From Chaunax sp. Z400 (Eukaryota > Chordata > Actinopteri > Lophiiformes > Chaunacidae), in contig CM075187.1 in the NCBI GenBank assembly GCA_037577475.1, positions 4,591,546 through 4,655,545 of the forward strand: a stretch of 64,000 nt of DNA, written 5' to 3'. The notes beneath the pieces are model-generated. The model was not told where the DNA came from and ran no database searches. It saw only the letters and a list, made by a program, of their open reading frames with translations. The translations under genes were made by a program, and so were the position numbers. This document shows, one piece after another, positions 12,910 through 24,890 of this stretch (within the stretch, counting starts at the first letter, position 1; every line of letters begins with the position of its first letter).

Positions 12910-13552
12910 GTTTTGGAGGGAACCGAGATGTGATTCATCATGTGGTGGTCAGGCGGACTCAACAGGCGTAACCACAGCCAGCCACACCAGGCCATCTGAG
13001 ACCGAGCAGCTCTGAGGCATGGCTGCTCTCTACATACAGCATCACTCTAAACATCCCAGGGAGGCAGCAGAGGTGGCGTGTGAAACACACACCAGGCAAA
13101 GACTGGAGGGAGCGCGAACACACACACACATGTATGTTAATGTGTATGTGTGTGTGTGTGTGCACTAAATGTACTGTATGTGAGTGAATGTGTTCGAATG
13201 CTTGTGGAAATCAGTTCTGAGCATGTTGTTGTGCCTTTTTTTTTTTTTATGTCTCTCTTTCCATGGCTTGCCTGTGGGGGAAGTTTCCGGCCGTGGCTGA
13301 GGCCTCGGGTTCCTGGGGGGGGGGGGTCTGTATTTCTATCCTCTCTCCCTCCGCATTCCTCCATCCCTCTCTCCCCTCCGTGTCTTTCTATCTCCCCGTG
13401 GAGTGAGCTGAAGGACATGTCACCACAACAGGGCACTGGATGAGACAAGCCCGCATTTTTCTCTCCCTTATTCCTCCACCCTCTCCCTCCACTCACTCTG
13501 CCCCCTTTTTTTTTCTTTTTTATTCTGTCCCTGCAAACACAAACAAATAAAC

Positions 13553-13666
13553 AAACTCAATTAGCTAATGACACTGGCCTGGCCATTGGGTGGTCCTAAT
13601 TAACGTTTACTGGCTGCCTGATGTCAGCTCTCAGGCAGTGATTAATAACCAACCCCTTAACAGTGA
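13553..13666. promoter_or_regulatory. Candidate conserved non-coding element dense in homeodomain cores
   Basis: Within ~110 bp there are three TAAT-type sites: CAATTAGCTAATGA near 13558, CCTAATTAACG near 13595 and GTGATTAATAA near 13640. A CTGGCCTGGCC segment and two CAG/CTG-flanked GGCAG motifs are also present. There is no open frame and no repeat similarity. This density is typical of vertebrate developmental enhancers. Function is inferred; conservation is the test. Confidence 0.28.
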
Positions 13667-16589
13667 ACACACACACACACACACAGAGAGACTCACACAC
13701 ACATATGACATGTAGGCAGTAAGCAAAGAGGTGAGAGGTGCTGCTTTTTTCATATTATCATATTAACATGCAACTGTTTGAGGCTGTGACGACTCAACAT
13801 GTGCCAGTTGGCTGCAAACCAAACCAGCTTTAAAAAAAAGAAAAGAAAAGGTAGACAAGCAGTCCTGAGAGGTAGAGGCTGTAATATGATCATTAAATCC
13901 TCTGTTCTGTAAAACAGATTAGAGCCTGATGGGAGTACGGTGGAGTAGTGAGAGGCTCAGTCCAAACATACCAGACCCAGCAGACAGTGTGTGAACAGAC
14001 CCAGTGGAGCTCCTCTCAGGACAGGCTGCTGTTTAGCTTGCAAAGGGTTAACATCTGTTGGGCTTGCAGACTCCCCACGTGTGACGCACTGTCTCGATGA
14101 GGGAAAGTCTAACAGGAAAAGCAGTCTAAAAAAGGTCCCTGTGCAGCGAGGGCCCAAGGTACATTTTCTTTGGCCCTCTCCTCACATTTTTTGCACTTGT
14201 TTTTCCAATTTGCTTAACTACAGTTCAATGGTTTTCAGATTTGCAGATTGCAGCATGGTTCCTCTTTTAATTCCGCTGGCAGGAGCTTTATCTTTTATTG
14301 CTATTGTGGGGCTCATTCTGTTTTTTTTTAATCTACATTTTTGGCATGAGTCCCACTTGCCTGCCGCTGGCCTCTCTGCCAGTCTTGTGTCCCTGTTGGC
14401 CATAAGTTCACCCCGCTGTTGGTGCATGATCCCTCTAAGCCGCTCAGAGATTTCTGGTGATAAAATGGCATCGCACCTGACCCAAAGGCTCCCTGTGTTT
14501 GTGTGTGTTTGCATGTGTGTGTGTGTGTTAGAGGGAATGTGAATGAGCCCAGTTGGGAGGGTGGGCACAGCAGTGACAGGGCTTCATATGTTAATATGCT
14601 GCACATGTGGCTCTGGCATTGGAGGGCCGTGGTGGTCAGAATTACCCCCTACCCATTTCCACCCCATCCCATTCATCCCCTCTGAATGTGGCTCTCCATT
14701 CACGCTGCTTTCACAGAGGAGGGAGGGAAGGAGGGAGGGAGGAGGGGGTGGAGAAGGAGGAGGGACGGTGGTCTCAGAGGGAGAGAGGTGGTCTTTCTCT
14801 TCTTCCTGGCTCAGAAAGAAGGAAAAACAACTGGTGTGCAAATGGATGCCTCTCTCGTCTTCCCGGATGACCCTGTCCTCCCTCCCTCTGTCCCAACCCT
14901 CCATCCTCTCCCTCCATCCCTCCTTTCTGCAGTCTCAGGATGTTTAGAGAGAGGGGCAGAGTGGAGAAGAGGGCTACTGGCAGAGCATCTGTGTAAAATC
15001 TGGATAAATAAAATAGCGGCGGGTGCATCTTGTGGGTGTGTGTTTATATTGTTTGTGTTTTTTCTTTTTCTTTGTGCATTTTCATGCATGTGTGTTTGTG
15101 TGCACGCTTGTCTGTGTGTCAGCTAGTCTGTCAAAGGAGAATGGTCCCCAGTGTCCTCTGTAATTTTCATAGGTCAGAACTCACAATGGCCACTTTGATA
15201 GAGAGGCTGTGGAGATGTAAATCAGCCAATGGAGGGAGACAAAACAACTGTCCTCCCACTGGCCCCCACACACTACCAAAAAGGGGGAATTTAGATTTAA
15301 AAGAGTGAGTGAAGGAACAGGAGAAGAAAGACATCCCCTCCTGGCTCCATTTTGATGATAGCTTCCTTTTCACATCCTCACTGATGGTGTTTGAAGCGAT
15401 CGGTGGTGGCCGTACAAGCAAAGGATGTGCAGGAGAAGAAAAGGTTGCGGTGCTAAATGAACTATTTTAGTCAATCCGTCTCATTCCTGGGAAAGTTTGG
15501 AGCATCTTCCCCATTGCCTGGCACCTGGAGTGGGTCGCTGGGAAGCAGAACAATAGCATTGAGGTTGGTGGGTTGTCGGAGCACGGTCCTGCTCGGCTCC
15601 AGACGTGGACACGCTCCAGGCCTCCCCTTAATCCCATCACTACAGCAGCCCTCGGGCTGAAAAGAGAGGGCGGGAAAGCCTCCAGCAGCAGTCACATTGA
15701 GAATATGCCTCCGTAGGATATGTAAATAAGCCTATATGAGAACTTCTAATAAGAGAGAAAAAATCTGTGTGTGTGTGTGAGACAGAGAGGTCGGGGAAGT
15801 TTGTGGAGTGTTGAGTCTAACTGGGTCACGGAAGGAGCAGCAATAAGATAAAGCTGCGACTAAGCAAATTAGAAATGCAACATACATGCTTACAACTTCA
15901 TAAGTACAGATTTAAGTCATAAAAATGCCACAAATAATGTGTGTATGCCTGCAGGCCTGGGAGCATGGAATCTACCCAATATCCACAGGGTGATGACAAA
16001 TTGCTTATACATGCATGAGTGTAGTTCAGGACATGAATGGGCTTGAGAGAGGCTAAACAACAGTAGTGAGTAGTAGGGTAGTGGGACACGCTCACCTATA
16101 GGTCTTCATACCACATATAGGCTGCACCAAAAGAATGCAGTGATGAGGCTGGGGAGGACGTTTCACTTGCAAACCCGTCCCAACTAATGGCTGTGGCCAT
16201 TGAGCATGGTATGTGTGGAGTTTTCCATGTGTGTGTGTGTGTGTGACAGAGGCAGAGCTACAAGGCTCTGCAAGGAGCCTCAGAGTGTGAATAAGAGGTG
16301 AGGCGGTCAGTCAGACAGACAGTGGTCAGAGATAAGCAGATGAAAGCCTTGGGGATGGCTGGTGGGAGAGAGATTGATCCATCAAAGTCCTCAGACAGCC
16401 TATGTGACATTTTGACGCGGGACTCATGAAAACAGCTCACTGATAGTTAAAGATTTTATAAAGCAAAGTGTGGAAAGCAACACCGAAAATAAATCTTTGC
16501 CGCCATTTAGACAGCAATTCTGGATTTCCTCTGGTTTATTTGTCATGGAGAGAGATAATAATTAACCACTGCATACAAAAAAGTATTTT
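13667..16589. other. Unannotated sequence with purine and pyrimidine tracts
   Basis: No gene recognised. A short CA tract lies at 13669-13685, a (GGGA)-type purine tract about 14713-14790, and a pyrimidine-rich tract about 14875-14930. Open frames over 13991-15126 on both strands derive from these and show no domain. Confidence 0.5.
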
Positions 16590-17035
16590 TGCACGTATCT
16601 GTTTGTTTATTGGTTGGTTTGTCAGCAGGATTACGAAAATGAACGGATTTTCATGAAACTTGTTGGGAGGATCAATCTTGGGTCATTGAATTTTCGTGTA
16701 GATCCTGATAAAGAGATGGATCCACAACTTTTTTTGTACTTTCTTGCAAGATAGGCATTTAAAAAAAAACTTTATCTAATTTCTCAGTGAATAACGCATA
16801 GAAAAAAAGAAAAAAAGAAAAAAAGAAAAGAAAAAATAACAAGATAAGATAAGATAAGATAAGATAATGTGCATCTGGTGTGGCTCCAAATAAAAAACTG
16901 GATCCACCAGATTTAAAGTTGTTGTTACAAATGAATGAATGAATTTGATTTTGGATAAGGCTTGATTGAATTAAAGGGGACTGATGGGCCTTAGTGGAGG
17001 TTTTGGGCTCTACTGAGTGTCATTCTAGTTTGTTT
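16590..17035 (+). repeat. Dispersed repeat of ~155-bp monomers, copy B
   Basis: It shares with copies A, C and D a TTTGTTTATTGGTTGG..CAGCAGGATTAC opening (about 16600-16635), a GGATTTTCATGAAACTTGTTGG block, a GATCC..GATAAAG block, and a closing GGGCCTTAGTGGAGG with GCTCTACTGAGTG near 16988-17020. An A/G-rich simple repeat (16801-16866) lies inside it. No coding potential remains. Confidence 0.75.
16801..16866. repeat. (AAAAAG)n and (AAGAT)n simple repeats
   Basis: A-rich AAAAAG-type units run to about 16838, followed by at least five AAGAT pentamers. Together they interrupt dispersed-repeat copy B. Confidence 0.9.
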
Positions 17036-18296
17036 AGTTTGACAATAATTTAAACTGAATTGAATCCGAACTATCTTTTGAGATTTAAATATGTATCTTG
17101 AAACATCGAAGTCAAACAATTTTTAGTAACCTGGTGAAAGTCACATGGAGGAAGCTGCTGCCTGGGATCCCTTGTAACTTTATGGATTTTAGCTGCGCTG
17201 AATATTTACATGGTTCATTACGTGGAGCATATTTCATGACCCTGGGGATGATGAAAACCACACATCCACCAAGTTGAAATAAAAATAATAATAAAAACCA
17301 CACATGGATTGCCGATTCTTATACCTGACAGCTATGATCTATGACGAGTGGAGATAAAATCATAGAGATGCACAAAATCTGTCTTTTTCTGTGCCTGTAT
17401 CCCTTGTTTCTTCACTGTTTGCATAAAGGAAGACAAGCTGAAAACCACAAGTGCAAATTGCTATTAGATAATGAACTCAGTTCACCTCCACTAGGTGCAA
17501 AACAGCCTGAGGGTTCAGTGCAGTCAAGTAACAACAACTCCTGGGTATAGAGTGCAGCTGACAACATGTACAGACCATGTTGGAAAAGGGCAACATACCT
17601 CAATCAAATTTATATCGGGGTAATACAAAGTGATGATTTAGTCATGAAATCACTCTGTAAATGGTACAAATCCGTGTAAGCCTGTCATAGGAATATAATT
17701 TCCTACTATTGATGCCATCTTTATGAGCAAAAACTTTATGGGCTGCAGTAAAAAGTTGATTTCAGAGCATTATGGCGAACCATTTTGGTCATTTAGTGGC
17801 AAACATATTCACTCTATGGGACCCTGTGAGGCAGCCTGTAGTTACTCACTCTGTGCAGTGAAGTTTTATTAGGGATGTGAGCTTGGCAATGGGGAGCAGT
17901 GTGAGAGAGTTTGCTCAGAGCTCCTGTGCTGTGGGAGCGACACATCAAGACACAGAGAGCGCTCTGTTCCAGATATCTGAAGAAGAGGAGCAGGAAAACG
18001 ATGGCACTGAGGAGTCATGAAAAAGTGTCTTTGTGTCAGAGGGTTGAAAAACAGCCTGTTTAGAGTGGTCTGCCTATTAGCTGAACAAAGACAAGGGCCT
18101 GTCTCTGAAATCTGCTGCAAAGACTATTTAGTGTGTATACTGTATCAAGGGACAGCAAACAGGATCTTCTTTCTGCGCCCGGCTCTGGCTGCCCCCCCCC
18201 TGTCTTCGTAGAAAGGACTCATCCTTTCTAAGCATTCCTCCGCTGGGCCCAAGATCCTCTCTGTCCCCTTTCTCTCTCCTTTCATGTTCTCATCTA
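17036..18296. other. Unannotated unique sequence
   Basis: No gene or repeat recognised. There is a C-run near 18192-18200. Confidence 0.5.
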
Positions 18297-18766
18297 AGGC
18301 CCCGTTTACATGACAACGTTTTGAAAAAGTTCTGCATTCACACGGCAACGTTTTCAAAAAACGATCCCTGTGCACAAACAGGCTGAAAAAGCTGTAGTAT
18401 GCATTCCAGGGCAGTAGTTGGCAGTGTAACTTTTCAAAGTCATCACCACAGAATAAGATCACAGTAGCGATGCCAGACATATTCTAATAGTATAGAGATA
18501 TGCTGCTCTCAGAACTTCCGGGTATATAGGGGGCGCTCTCGAGGCATTCCAAAATGAATGAGGGTCTATGGAGCACAAACACAACCGGACAGTCCCCGAC
18601 TTTTGTTGTTGTTGTTGTTCTGACCATAGTATGCTGTCCTCGTTTACGTGAATAAGGCTGCAACCGTAATAGGCATGCGCGAAGCGAAGCTGTGACGTCA
18701 TTATTTTCAGAGGACTTGAGGTTTTCAGATTTTTTTTGGGTGAAACGGTTGCCATGTAAACGGCCT
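18297..18766. mobile_element. Short inverted-repeat DNA transposon relic (MITE-like)
   Basis: The left end AGGCCCCGTTTACATG is mirrored at the right end, whose reverse complement reads AGGCCGTTTACATGGC. The termini match apart from a two-base difference in the C-run. Inside are GCATGCGCGAAGCGAAGC and a CRE-like TGACGTCA near 18690-18700, which I associate with a recurrent teleost element. A (TTG)n tract lies at 18603-18619. No transposase frame is present, so the element is non-autonomous. I see no convincing flanking target duplication. The family is possibly hAT-like, which is unproven. Confidence 0.7.
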
Positions 18767-20245
18767 GTAAGCCTCCGAAAACACCATCTTTGTTTGAGTA
18801 AAAACTGCAGGATACTTGCGTCTCTATGCTGAAACAAGCACTGAGCCAAATCCAGCTAACCTAAATGTACTATGAGATCTCTGTTGTCTGACTAAACTCC
18901 TATGACAGGTCCAGTGACGATGTCTCCCATTGACCTCTTCTCTCCATTCTGCTCTTTGTGTCTTGTTTCCTCTCTGCTCCATCCAACTTTAACATCACTC
19001 GCGATTCTCCCATCTCCTCACTCCAGAATGTAGCCATATATGACACTGCTTTGTCATTTTGTTTTTGGACACAGACATGTTGTCTTTGAGGCCTCTAGTC
19101 AACTCCATTATGTGGGACACAGCTGTGGCTCGATGCCTGGTTTGTCCGCCACAGGGCAGTTTGGTCGTGTCGCACGTTGTTTATTTGTGTGAAGCAAAGC
19201 AATGCAACTACAAGGCATGATAGTTATTTTGTCGGCATGTTGGGAGTGTCAAAACTCATTAAGTCATATATATTTTGTGTGTAGGAGTGTAGAACTGGTT
19301 CATGAGGTGGCAACAGTAAGTTTCTTGATGCAAACATTCACACACACAGTTTTGGTAAGTTGCAACTCACTGATTCACCTCAGGGCCTCACTGACTCATA
19401 AACACCTGCGTTGCTGACAAATTCTGACCTGTCAACCAATCAACTGTGTCTTCTGCCACCAATACATCTTAATCTCACTCTGTTCATCAAATGACCTCTG
19501 GCCTCTGGGTATTTTCTTTGCATGTGCGATGAGGCTTAATTGTGCCTTTGGGGGTAAAAGCAAAAGGCAGAAAGCACAGGAATGTCAGGTGAGGCAATGT
19601 AAGGTTGGTGTTATGTTGTTTGCCTTTAATTACTCTGCTTTCAGTGTTAAATAGCGAGTGATATTAACCAGGTAGGAGTAAGGCCTCATTCAGAATGACA
19701 GAGGCTGTTATAGCTGGGCTATGTGGAGGTGTGGAAGGACACAACGGGGAGAGCACCGTCATTTGTCCAGCTCCTGGCTTAGGAGCAACAAGTCTTCCAC
19801 TGCAGGGCCTCTGTGGTTTTGTTTCTTTGGAAACACCCATGGCTCACACCTCTGTAAGCTAAACATACAACCAACACTCAACATTTATTTCATTTGTTCT
19901 GAATGAAGCCTTAGTCTCAAGCCAATCCTGATGGCTTTAAGTCAAGTAATGTACGTCATTTTCACTAACTTTGTAACTAGTAATTCACTCATTGCACAGA
20001 ATAACATGTGTCCGATGACAGACTCATATTATGCCTCTCACAGCCAACCGTAGTATTATGCTCCAGAAAGAAACACAAACAAATGATTCGTCATTCACCA
20101 GAGAGATTGCTGATGAAACCACAAGCTAGCAAAGTCACTGGCAGATGACATGGTGAGTCAACAAATTGCTCTACAACGTATTAACATTCAAACAATTCAT
20201 AATGAATGTGATAGCCCTCTTGAACATAACAACTGCAGATGTGAC
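18767..20245. other. Unannotated unique sequence
   Basis: No gene or repeat recognised. Confidence 0.5.
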
Positions 20246-20627
20246 AGTTTTGATCATTCATTCATTCATTCATTTTCTGTAACCACTTATCCTGTGTAGG
20301 GTCGCAGGGGGGCCGGAGCCTATCCCAGGCGTGAGGCGGGGCTCACCCTGGACAAGTTGCCAGTTTATCGCAGGGCCACATAGAAAGATAAACAACCATT
20401 ATCACTCACATTCACACCTACGGTCAATTTGGAGTCACCAATTCACCTCTATTACATGTTTTTGGTGGTGGGAGGAAGCCGTAGAACCCAGAGGGAACCC
20501 ACGCAGACACGGGGAGAACATGCAAACTCCACACAGAAAAGCCCCAGGTCCTCAAGCTGGATTTGAACCCAGGACCTTCTTTCTGCAGTGCTACCCACTG
20601 CACCACTGTGCCGCTAGTTTGGATCAT
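20246..20627 (-). mobile_element. tRNA-derived SINE (V-SINE/Mermaid-like) with a 12-bp target-site duplication
   Basis: The body reads on the minus strand. It starts with a tRNA-like head at about 20614: GGCACAGTGGTGCAGTGGG (box A), then GGTTCAAATCC (box B) near 20574. A conserved central segment with GTGGAGTTTGCATGTTCTCC and GTCTGCGTGGGTTCCC follows. It ends in a (GAAT)n tail, seen on the plus strand as five ATTC units at 20254-20275, as in LINE-mobilised SINEs. AGTTTTGATCAT (20246-20257) and AGTTTGGATCAT (20616-20627) form a target-site duplication with one mismatch. The copy is nearly full length. Confidence 0.92.
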
Positions 20628-22914
20628 CATTTCTGAAATTAAAAGAAATTAAACAGAAATAATTTGAAAATAATTTGGAAATAATGCAGAAAACATAACA
20701 GTAAACAAAAGAAATTACATCACAACCCTAAAAGCTCACGAATTGACACATTGTGTCTTCTTTATTTGAAGAACCAGAAAATAGAGCTTTAGCTGTACTA
20801 GTGACATTGTTACCTTCAGACAAAACCAGGCTAGTTGTTTCCCACTGCATCCAGTATATATGCTAAGCTATGCTAATTGGCTACTAGATCAAGCTACATA
20901 TTTATAGTAAAGACATGATAGTTGAATCGATCTTCTAATCAAATTCTCAGCAAGGAAGGGAATAAGTATATTTCCAGCTTAACTCATACATATTCCAGTT
21001 CTCTTAGTATTTTCCCTATAACGCCTTAGAGGGGGCCTGCAGTCAGGAAATAATCATCATTATGATGTAAGCAATCAATAGCTTTGCCTTTTATTGTCAG
21101 ATGTTTTTAATGTCCCTTGAAACATTTTCACAACGTTGACAATTTTCTAGGACTTTGGAATTCACCCCCCACTCCTGCCGCCTCTTCATGCTGAATATTT
21201 GCCTCGAGACCGAGTTATCGAAAAGGTTGTGTTATGCTCAGCCATAGCTCTAAACCATACAGTACAACATGTATCTCTTCACGGTCTAATTTTAAATCCT
21301 TGGCATGTATTTGGAGTAGGAGTAAGTGTAGCCTCCTCCCAGTCTAAGCACTGAGCTGTTTGGCACAGACACCATCTGAATGTGTGTAGGACAGTGCGGA
21401 TCCATCCAAGGAATTTTGTACCGATGCCATGATCATATTCTATGGGCTTGGGTCTAGACATGGTATCTGAACAAAAAAGGCACACATATACATCAGCTTG
21501 TCAGGAGATGTGTACACAGAGAAGAAGACAATGAATCACAAAAGAATTATTTAAGTAAAATAAAGGGCAAGAAGCGCGTCTTGATGCCCAAAATTTGATC
21601 CTGTGCTAGTTGTCATGGAGTTATTCCACAGGAACAGGAAGTGGACATGCATTGCTTAGCTCCCTGCTGTATAATGCGCTGCAGGAGGTGTCACAACCTG
21701 TGTAGAAGAATCCATGCGGCCTTTCCCCGGTGGCTCTCCTCTGTTATTCTCCCTCTTATTCACCTCCACCTCTCTTCCCTTCTTCTTTCTGGATCTATCC
21801 TTCCCACCCCCCGCTGCTTGAGGACGGGGCGAGAATAATGGGAAGAAGTAGCAGGAAGCAGGCAGACGAAGAGAACGAGAGAAGGTGAGAGTGAGAGTTT
21901 CCTCCTACAGAAACCATATAAAACAGGATGTGCACTTACGTGCTTTGTACTTCGCGGAGCTGCCCTTTATGCTCATAGATTTTCAGATGATGTAGGAAAG
22001 GAATCAATGGGACACAGCCAGCACCAGAAATGCGAGTCCATTGGAGGAAAGCTGCAGTTTGATAGTATTGGGAAATAGATTTTCCTCAGTCCGCTCCCCC
22101 CCCTGCTCCACCACTATGGGCTCCACAAGCTTTCTCTTCAATACTCACTGCAATTACTTCACAGTCAACGGCGAGAGATGGAGTCTTAGCAGAGTAAATG
22201 TGTGTCTACGTCATTGTGTGTGTGTGTCTGAGATAGCCGGACCGTGGATGGAGGTGATTTAATGTTGGTGTATACCTCCAGGTGTTCACCCTGGGAAAGG
22301 TGGGGACCACTCCTTTAACATTTACATGTATAGAAAACTCAAGAAACCCAGAACCCAGAGTCCTCTCTTGTCTAATTCCATACTTGTGCAGGCATGTGGA
22401 AATGGACACACTCAGACACCTTAAAGCTCAGTTATTCTCCATCTACATATAAAAATAAATAAGTTTCAAACGACGTATTCGTCAAAACCCACATACTTCC
22501 TTTACGTTGGTATGGATACATCCACAAGAGAGCAGTGAAGAGTCAAAAGCTTCGACAACAACGAAAATGTAACTAGTAGATAAAAAGCGGCAAAAGCGGA
22601 GGCAGCGATGTGGTCAGCGATGACCTGTGAGGCCATTAAATACAAGGTGACATGTGGATGGAGAGTTTTTTTTCACTTATTCACTTCACTTTCTTCTTCG
22701 TTGAGTCTGTGGACATTCATCGTGTCTCCTCTCTGAATTATGGCTCCACTGCGGTGATTCCTGGTGGTACTGCTCAGTTTTGTCTGTATCTGCAAGTTTA
22801 CAATAAACACACAAATACGAATGAAATGAACACAGAGTGCAGACAGGGGTATCTGTAACGTTAACCATAAAAAGCATAAGTAAATAAATAAATAAATAGG
22901 GTTGCATTAATTTC
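20628..22914. other. Unannotated unique sequence
   Basis: No gene recognised. It includes a short (TAAA)n array at 22881-22898. The quiet AT-rich stretch around 20640-21130 shows no repeat similarity that I can see. Confidence 0.5.
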
Positions 22915-23068
22915 TAAGGTACTTACCATAACCATAACCACTACCTGCTTATAACCTTAACCTAAAAATAATCGATTTATGTTAAGGTGACTTGCGATCC
23001 CATAGAAAATGGGGTGAGTCCCCCCATGAGACTGTGAAAATGGTTTTGTGTCCCCACAACATCTGTAA
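22915..23068 (-). repeat. Teleost microsatellite-associated repeat (GTCCCCACA type)
   Basis: Direct CCATAACCATAACC and CCTTAACC units, an ATAAATCGAT-like segment on the minus strand and TGTCCCCACAAC just before the CA array form a recurrent fish repeat that tends to border CA microsatellites. A second copy, oppositely oriented, lies at 39949-40126 with the corresponding blocks in matching order. The adjacent CA array probably grew from its end. Confidence 0.65.
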
Positions 23069-23139
23069 CACACACACACACACACCCACACACACACACA
23101 CGCACACGCACACGCACACCCACACCCACACACACACAC

Positions 23140-23217
<78 letters not shown>
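23069..23217. repeat. Compound (CA)n microsatellite with CCCA, CGCA and TACA units
   Basis: A ~149-bp array with CCCA, CGCA and CATA variant units in its left two thirds and pure CA to the right. It is a hyper-repetitive tract without coding meaning. Confidence 0.97.
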
Positions 23218-23220
<3 letters not shown>

Positions 23221-23269
23221 TTGTGTTTTATCCCTTCAGGAATCTGGAGGAAGGTGTCAGGTCTGTCTC

Positions 23270-23660
23270 TGGTCTATCTCTGGCTCTGCACACAAGCTCC
23301 CCTCTCCTCCCTCTCCATCTCTCTCCCATTCCCTCCATCTCTCCTCCCCCTCGTCCTCCTCCTCCCCCAGGCTTCACGATTATCTCCCTCCTTCCTCATC
23401 CTCCCTGTCTTCGTCTCTCTCTCTCTCCCCTCCACGTCTGCTGGCCTCCCGATCTCCCGTCTCCTACTCATTTCTCTCACTCTGCGTCTCTTCTCTCCTC
23501 CCCCGGACCTCTCTATCTTCCCTCTCCTCCCTCATCTTTTTGTGTCTGCCTCTATCATCCCCCCTTCTTTTTTTTCCTACCCCTCTCCTGTCCTCCTCCA
23601 GGTCTCTCTATCTTCCCTCTGTGCCTCTAATTCTCCCAGCCTCTCTTGCTTCCCGCTCGC
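23270..23660. repeat. Pyrimidine-rich tract
   Basis: About 390 bp that is overwhelmingly C and T on the plus strand, dominated by CTCC, TCTC and CCTC. It gives Ser/Pro/Leu-rich open frames that are not genes. Long polypurine/polypyrimidine DNA can adopt triplex structure, though the tract is not strictly mirror-symmetric. Confidence 0.85.
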
Positions 23661-24890
23661 TTCACTCTGCAACAATAAATTACACACAAACTCAATGTAC
23701 ATCTCTTTGTTCTCCCCACCAGATAATTCAATTCATTTTAGCCAGGCTCTGCATTCTGAATGATGAATGCATTGACTATGCAATTAAACAAGGCTATGCA
23801 TTAAAGCACTCCCAGGGAGCTCCCATACATGCACTGCACACATACTCTCTTAGACCAATATTCAAATGCAGCCATGTATCTGCAGAGAAGCACACATAGA
23901 AAAATAATTCACACACATTTCACATATTCTATCCTCATTATGGCACAACATACCCTCCTGTTTTCACCTATTTTCTCACTAATATTCTGACCGTCAAAGT
24001 CATTGCAAGAGAGAATGCAGGAGGTTGAGTATCTCCTGTCTCGTACCTGAACGGATGAAGAAACAATGTGGACACTTTGGGACATGCATGACAATGTTGT
24101 GGCCTCCATCCTAAAGGCAGATGGAGGACTGTTTGCATACCATTCAGGGTTTTCGGGACTTTACGCGGAGGTATCCTTCTAGAGGTGACCCAGCAGTCCT
24201 TGGAGCCACTAGCGGGCGGTTTCTCCTCTGTCCTCCATCTTCCTCGCTGCCTGTGGCTTCCTGTGGTGTGATTAATGTTTGCTCAACAACATCTTATCTG
24301 CATACACTCGCGTTTGGCTGTCGAGACATGAGGGCATTGTCAGTCAGCTGTCGGGACTCCATTCACCGGCGTAGGGTGGCGTTGGTGGGCCAGACAGACT
24401 CGTGCCCAGGTGTGCGGCGTGTGAATGTTTGGTAATCAGAGCTCTCTGGGGCTGAGTTGGAGTGATATGTCGAGATAGCGATCAAGGCCAAGGGCAGAAT
24501 AAAGAAGAGATAATAGAGAAACCGGAGAGGACAGGGTGACCAGAGGTCTGGGAATCTTCACTTCCTTTCTTAAGAGGAGAAGAAAGAGAGATTTACGCTG
24601 GCACCTGTGCTGCACATTGTTGCTGGGACTAGCACACACTTTAAATGCTATGGGATTGTGGGAAGGCAGGAGGTGATTAATGGGTCGTGTGTAAACAAAG
24701 CCCTTGAAACAAAAGCGAGAGTGTAAAGAATAGAGATAAGGCTCGACTCCAGTCAAGTTTGGCATCATCCCTCTTCCACTAACGACCTCTACTGTCGCCC
24801 AGTGATGGCGGGGGCAGCGAGGATGGGAGGGGGGGAGGGAACTTAGAATAGAAAGAAAGAGAGTAAAAGAAGCCCTGACATGCACATTCA
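23661..24890. other. Unannotated unique sequence
   Basis: No gene or repeat recognised. Confidence 0.5.

Larger units (their letters stand above)
9546..13552. other. Unannotated sequence, partly pyrimidine-rich
   Basis: No gene recognised. It contains two GT arrays (listed separately), a C/T-rich stretch about 11126-11250, T-runs near 11530-11550 and 13233, and a G-run near 13316-13327. Overlapping Ser/Pro/Leu-rich frames at 11015-11455 are products of the C/T-rich stretch. Confidence 0.5.

Noticed and set aside
13991..14542. 183-residue open frame on the plus strand with hydrophobic stretches
   Set aside because: The minus strand is also open over much of it. It runs into a GT-rich repeat at its end and resembles no family I know. 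The hydrophobic stretch comes from T-rich DNA.
20560..20614. tRNA-like box A and box B (minus strand)
   Set aside because: They belong to the head of a SINE with tail and target duplication; not an independent tRNA gene.
23270..23763. Ser/Pro/Leu-rich overlapping open frames
   Set aside because: They are products of a long C/T-rich tract. All plus-strand frames look alike.
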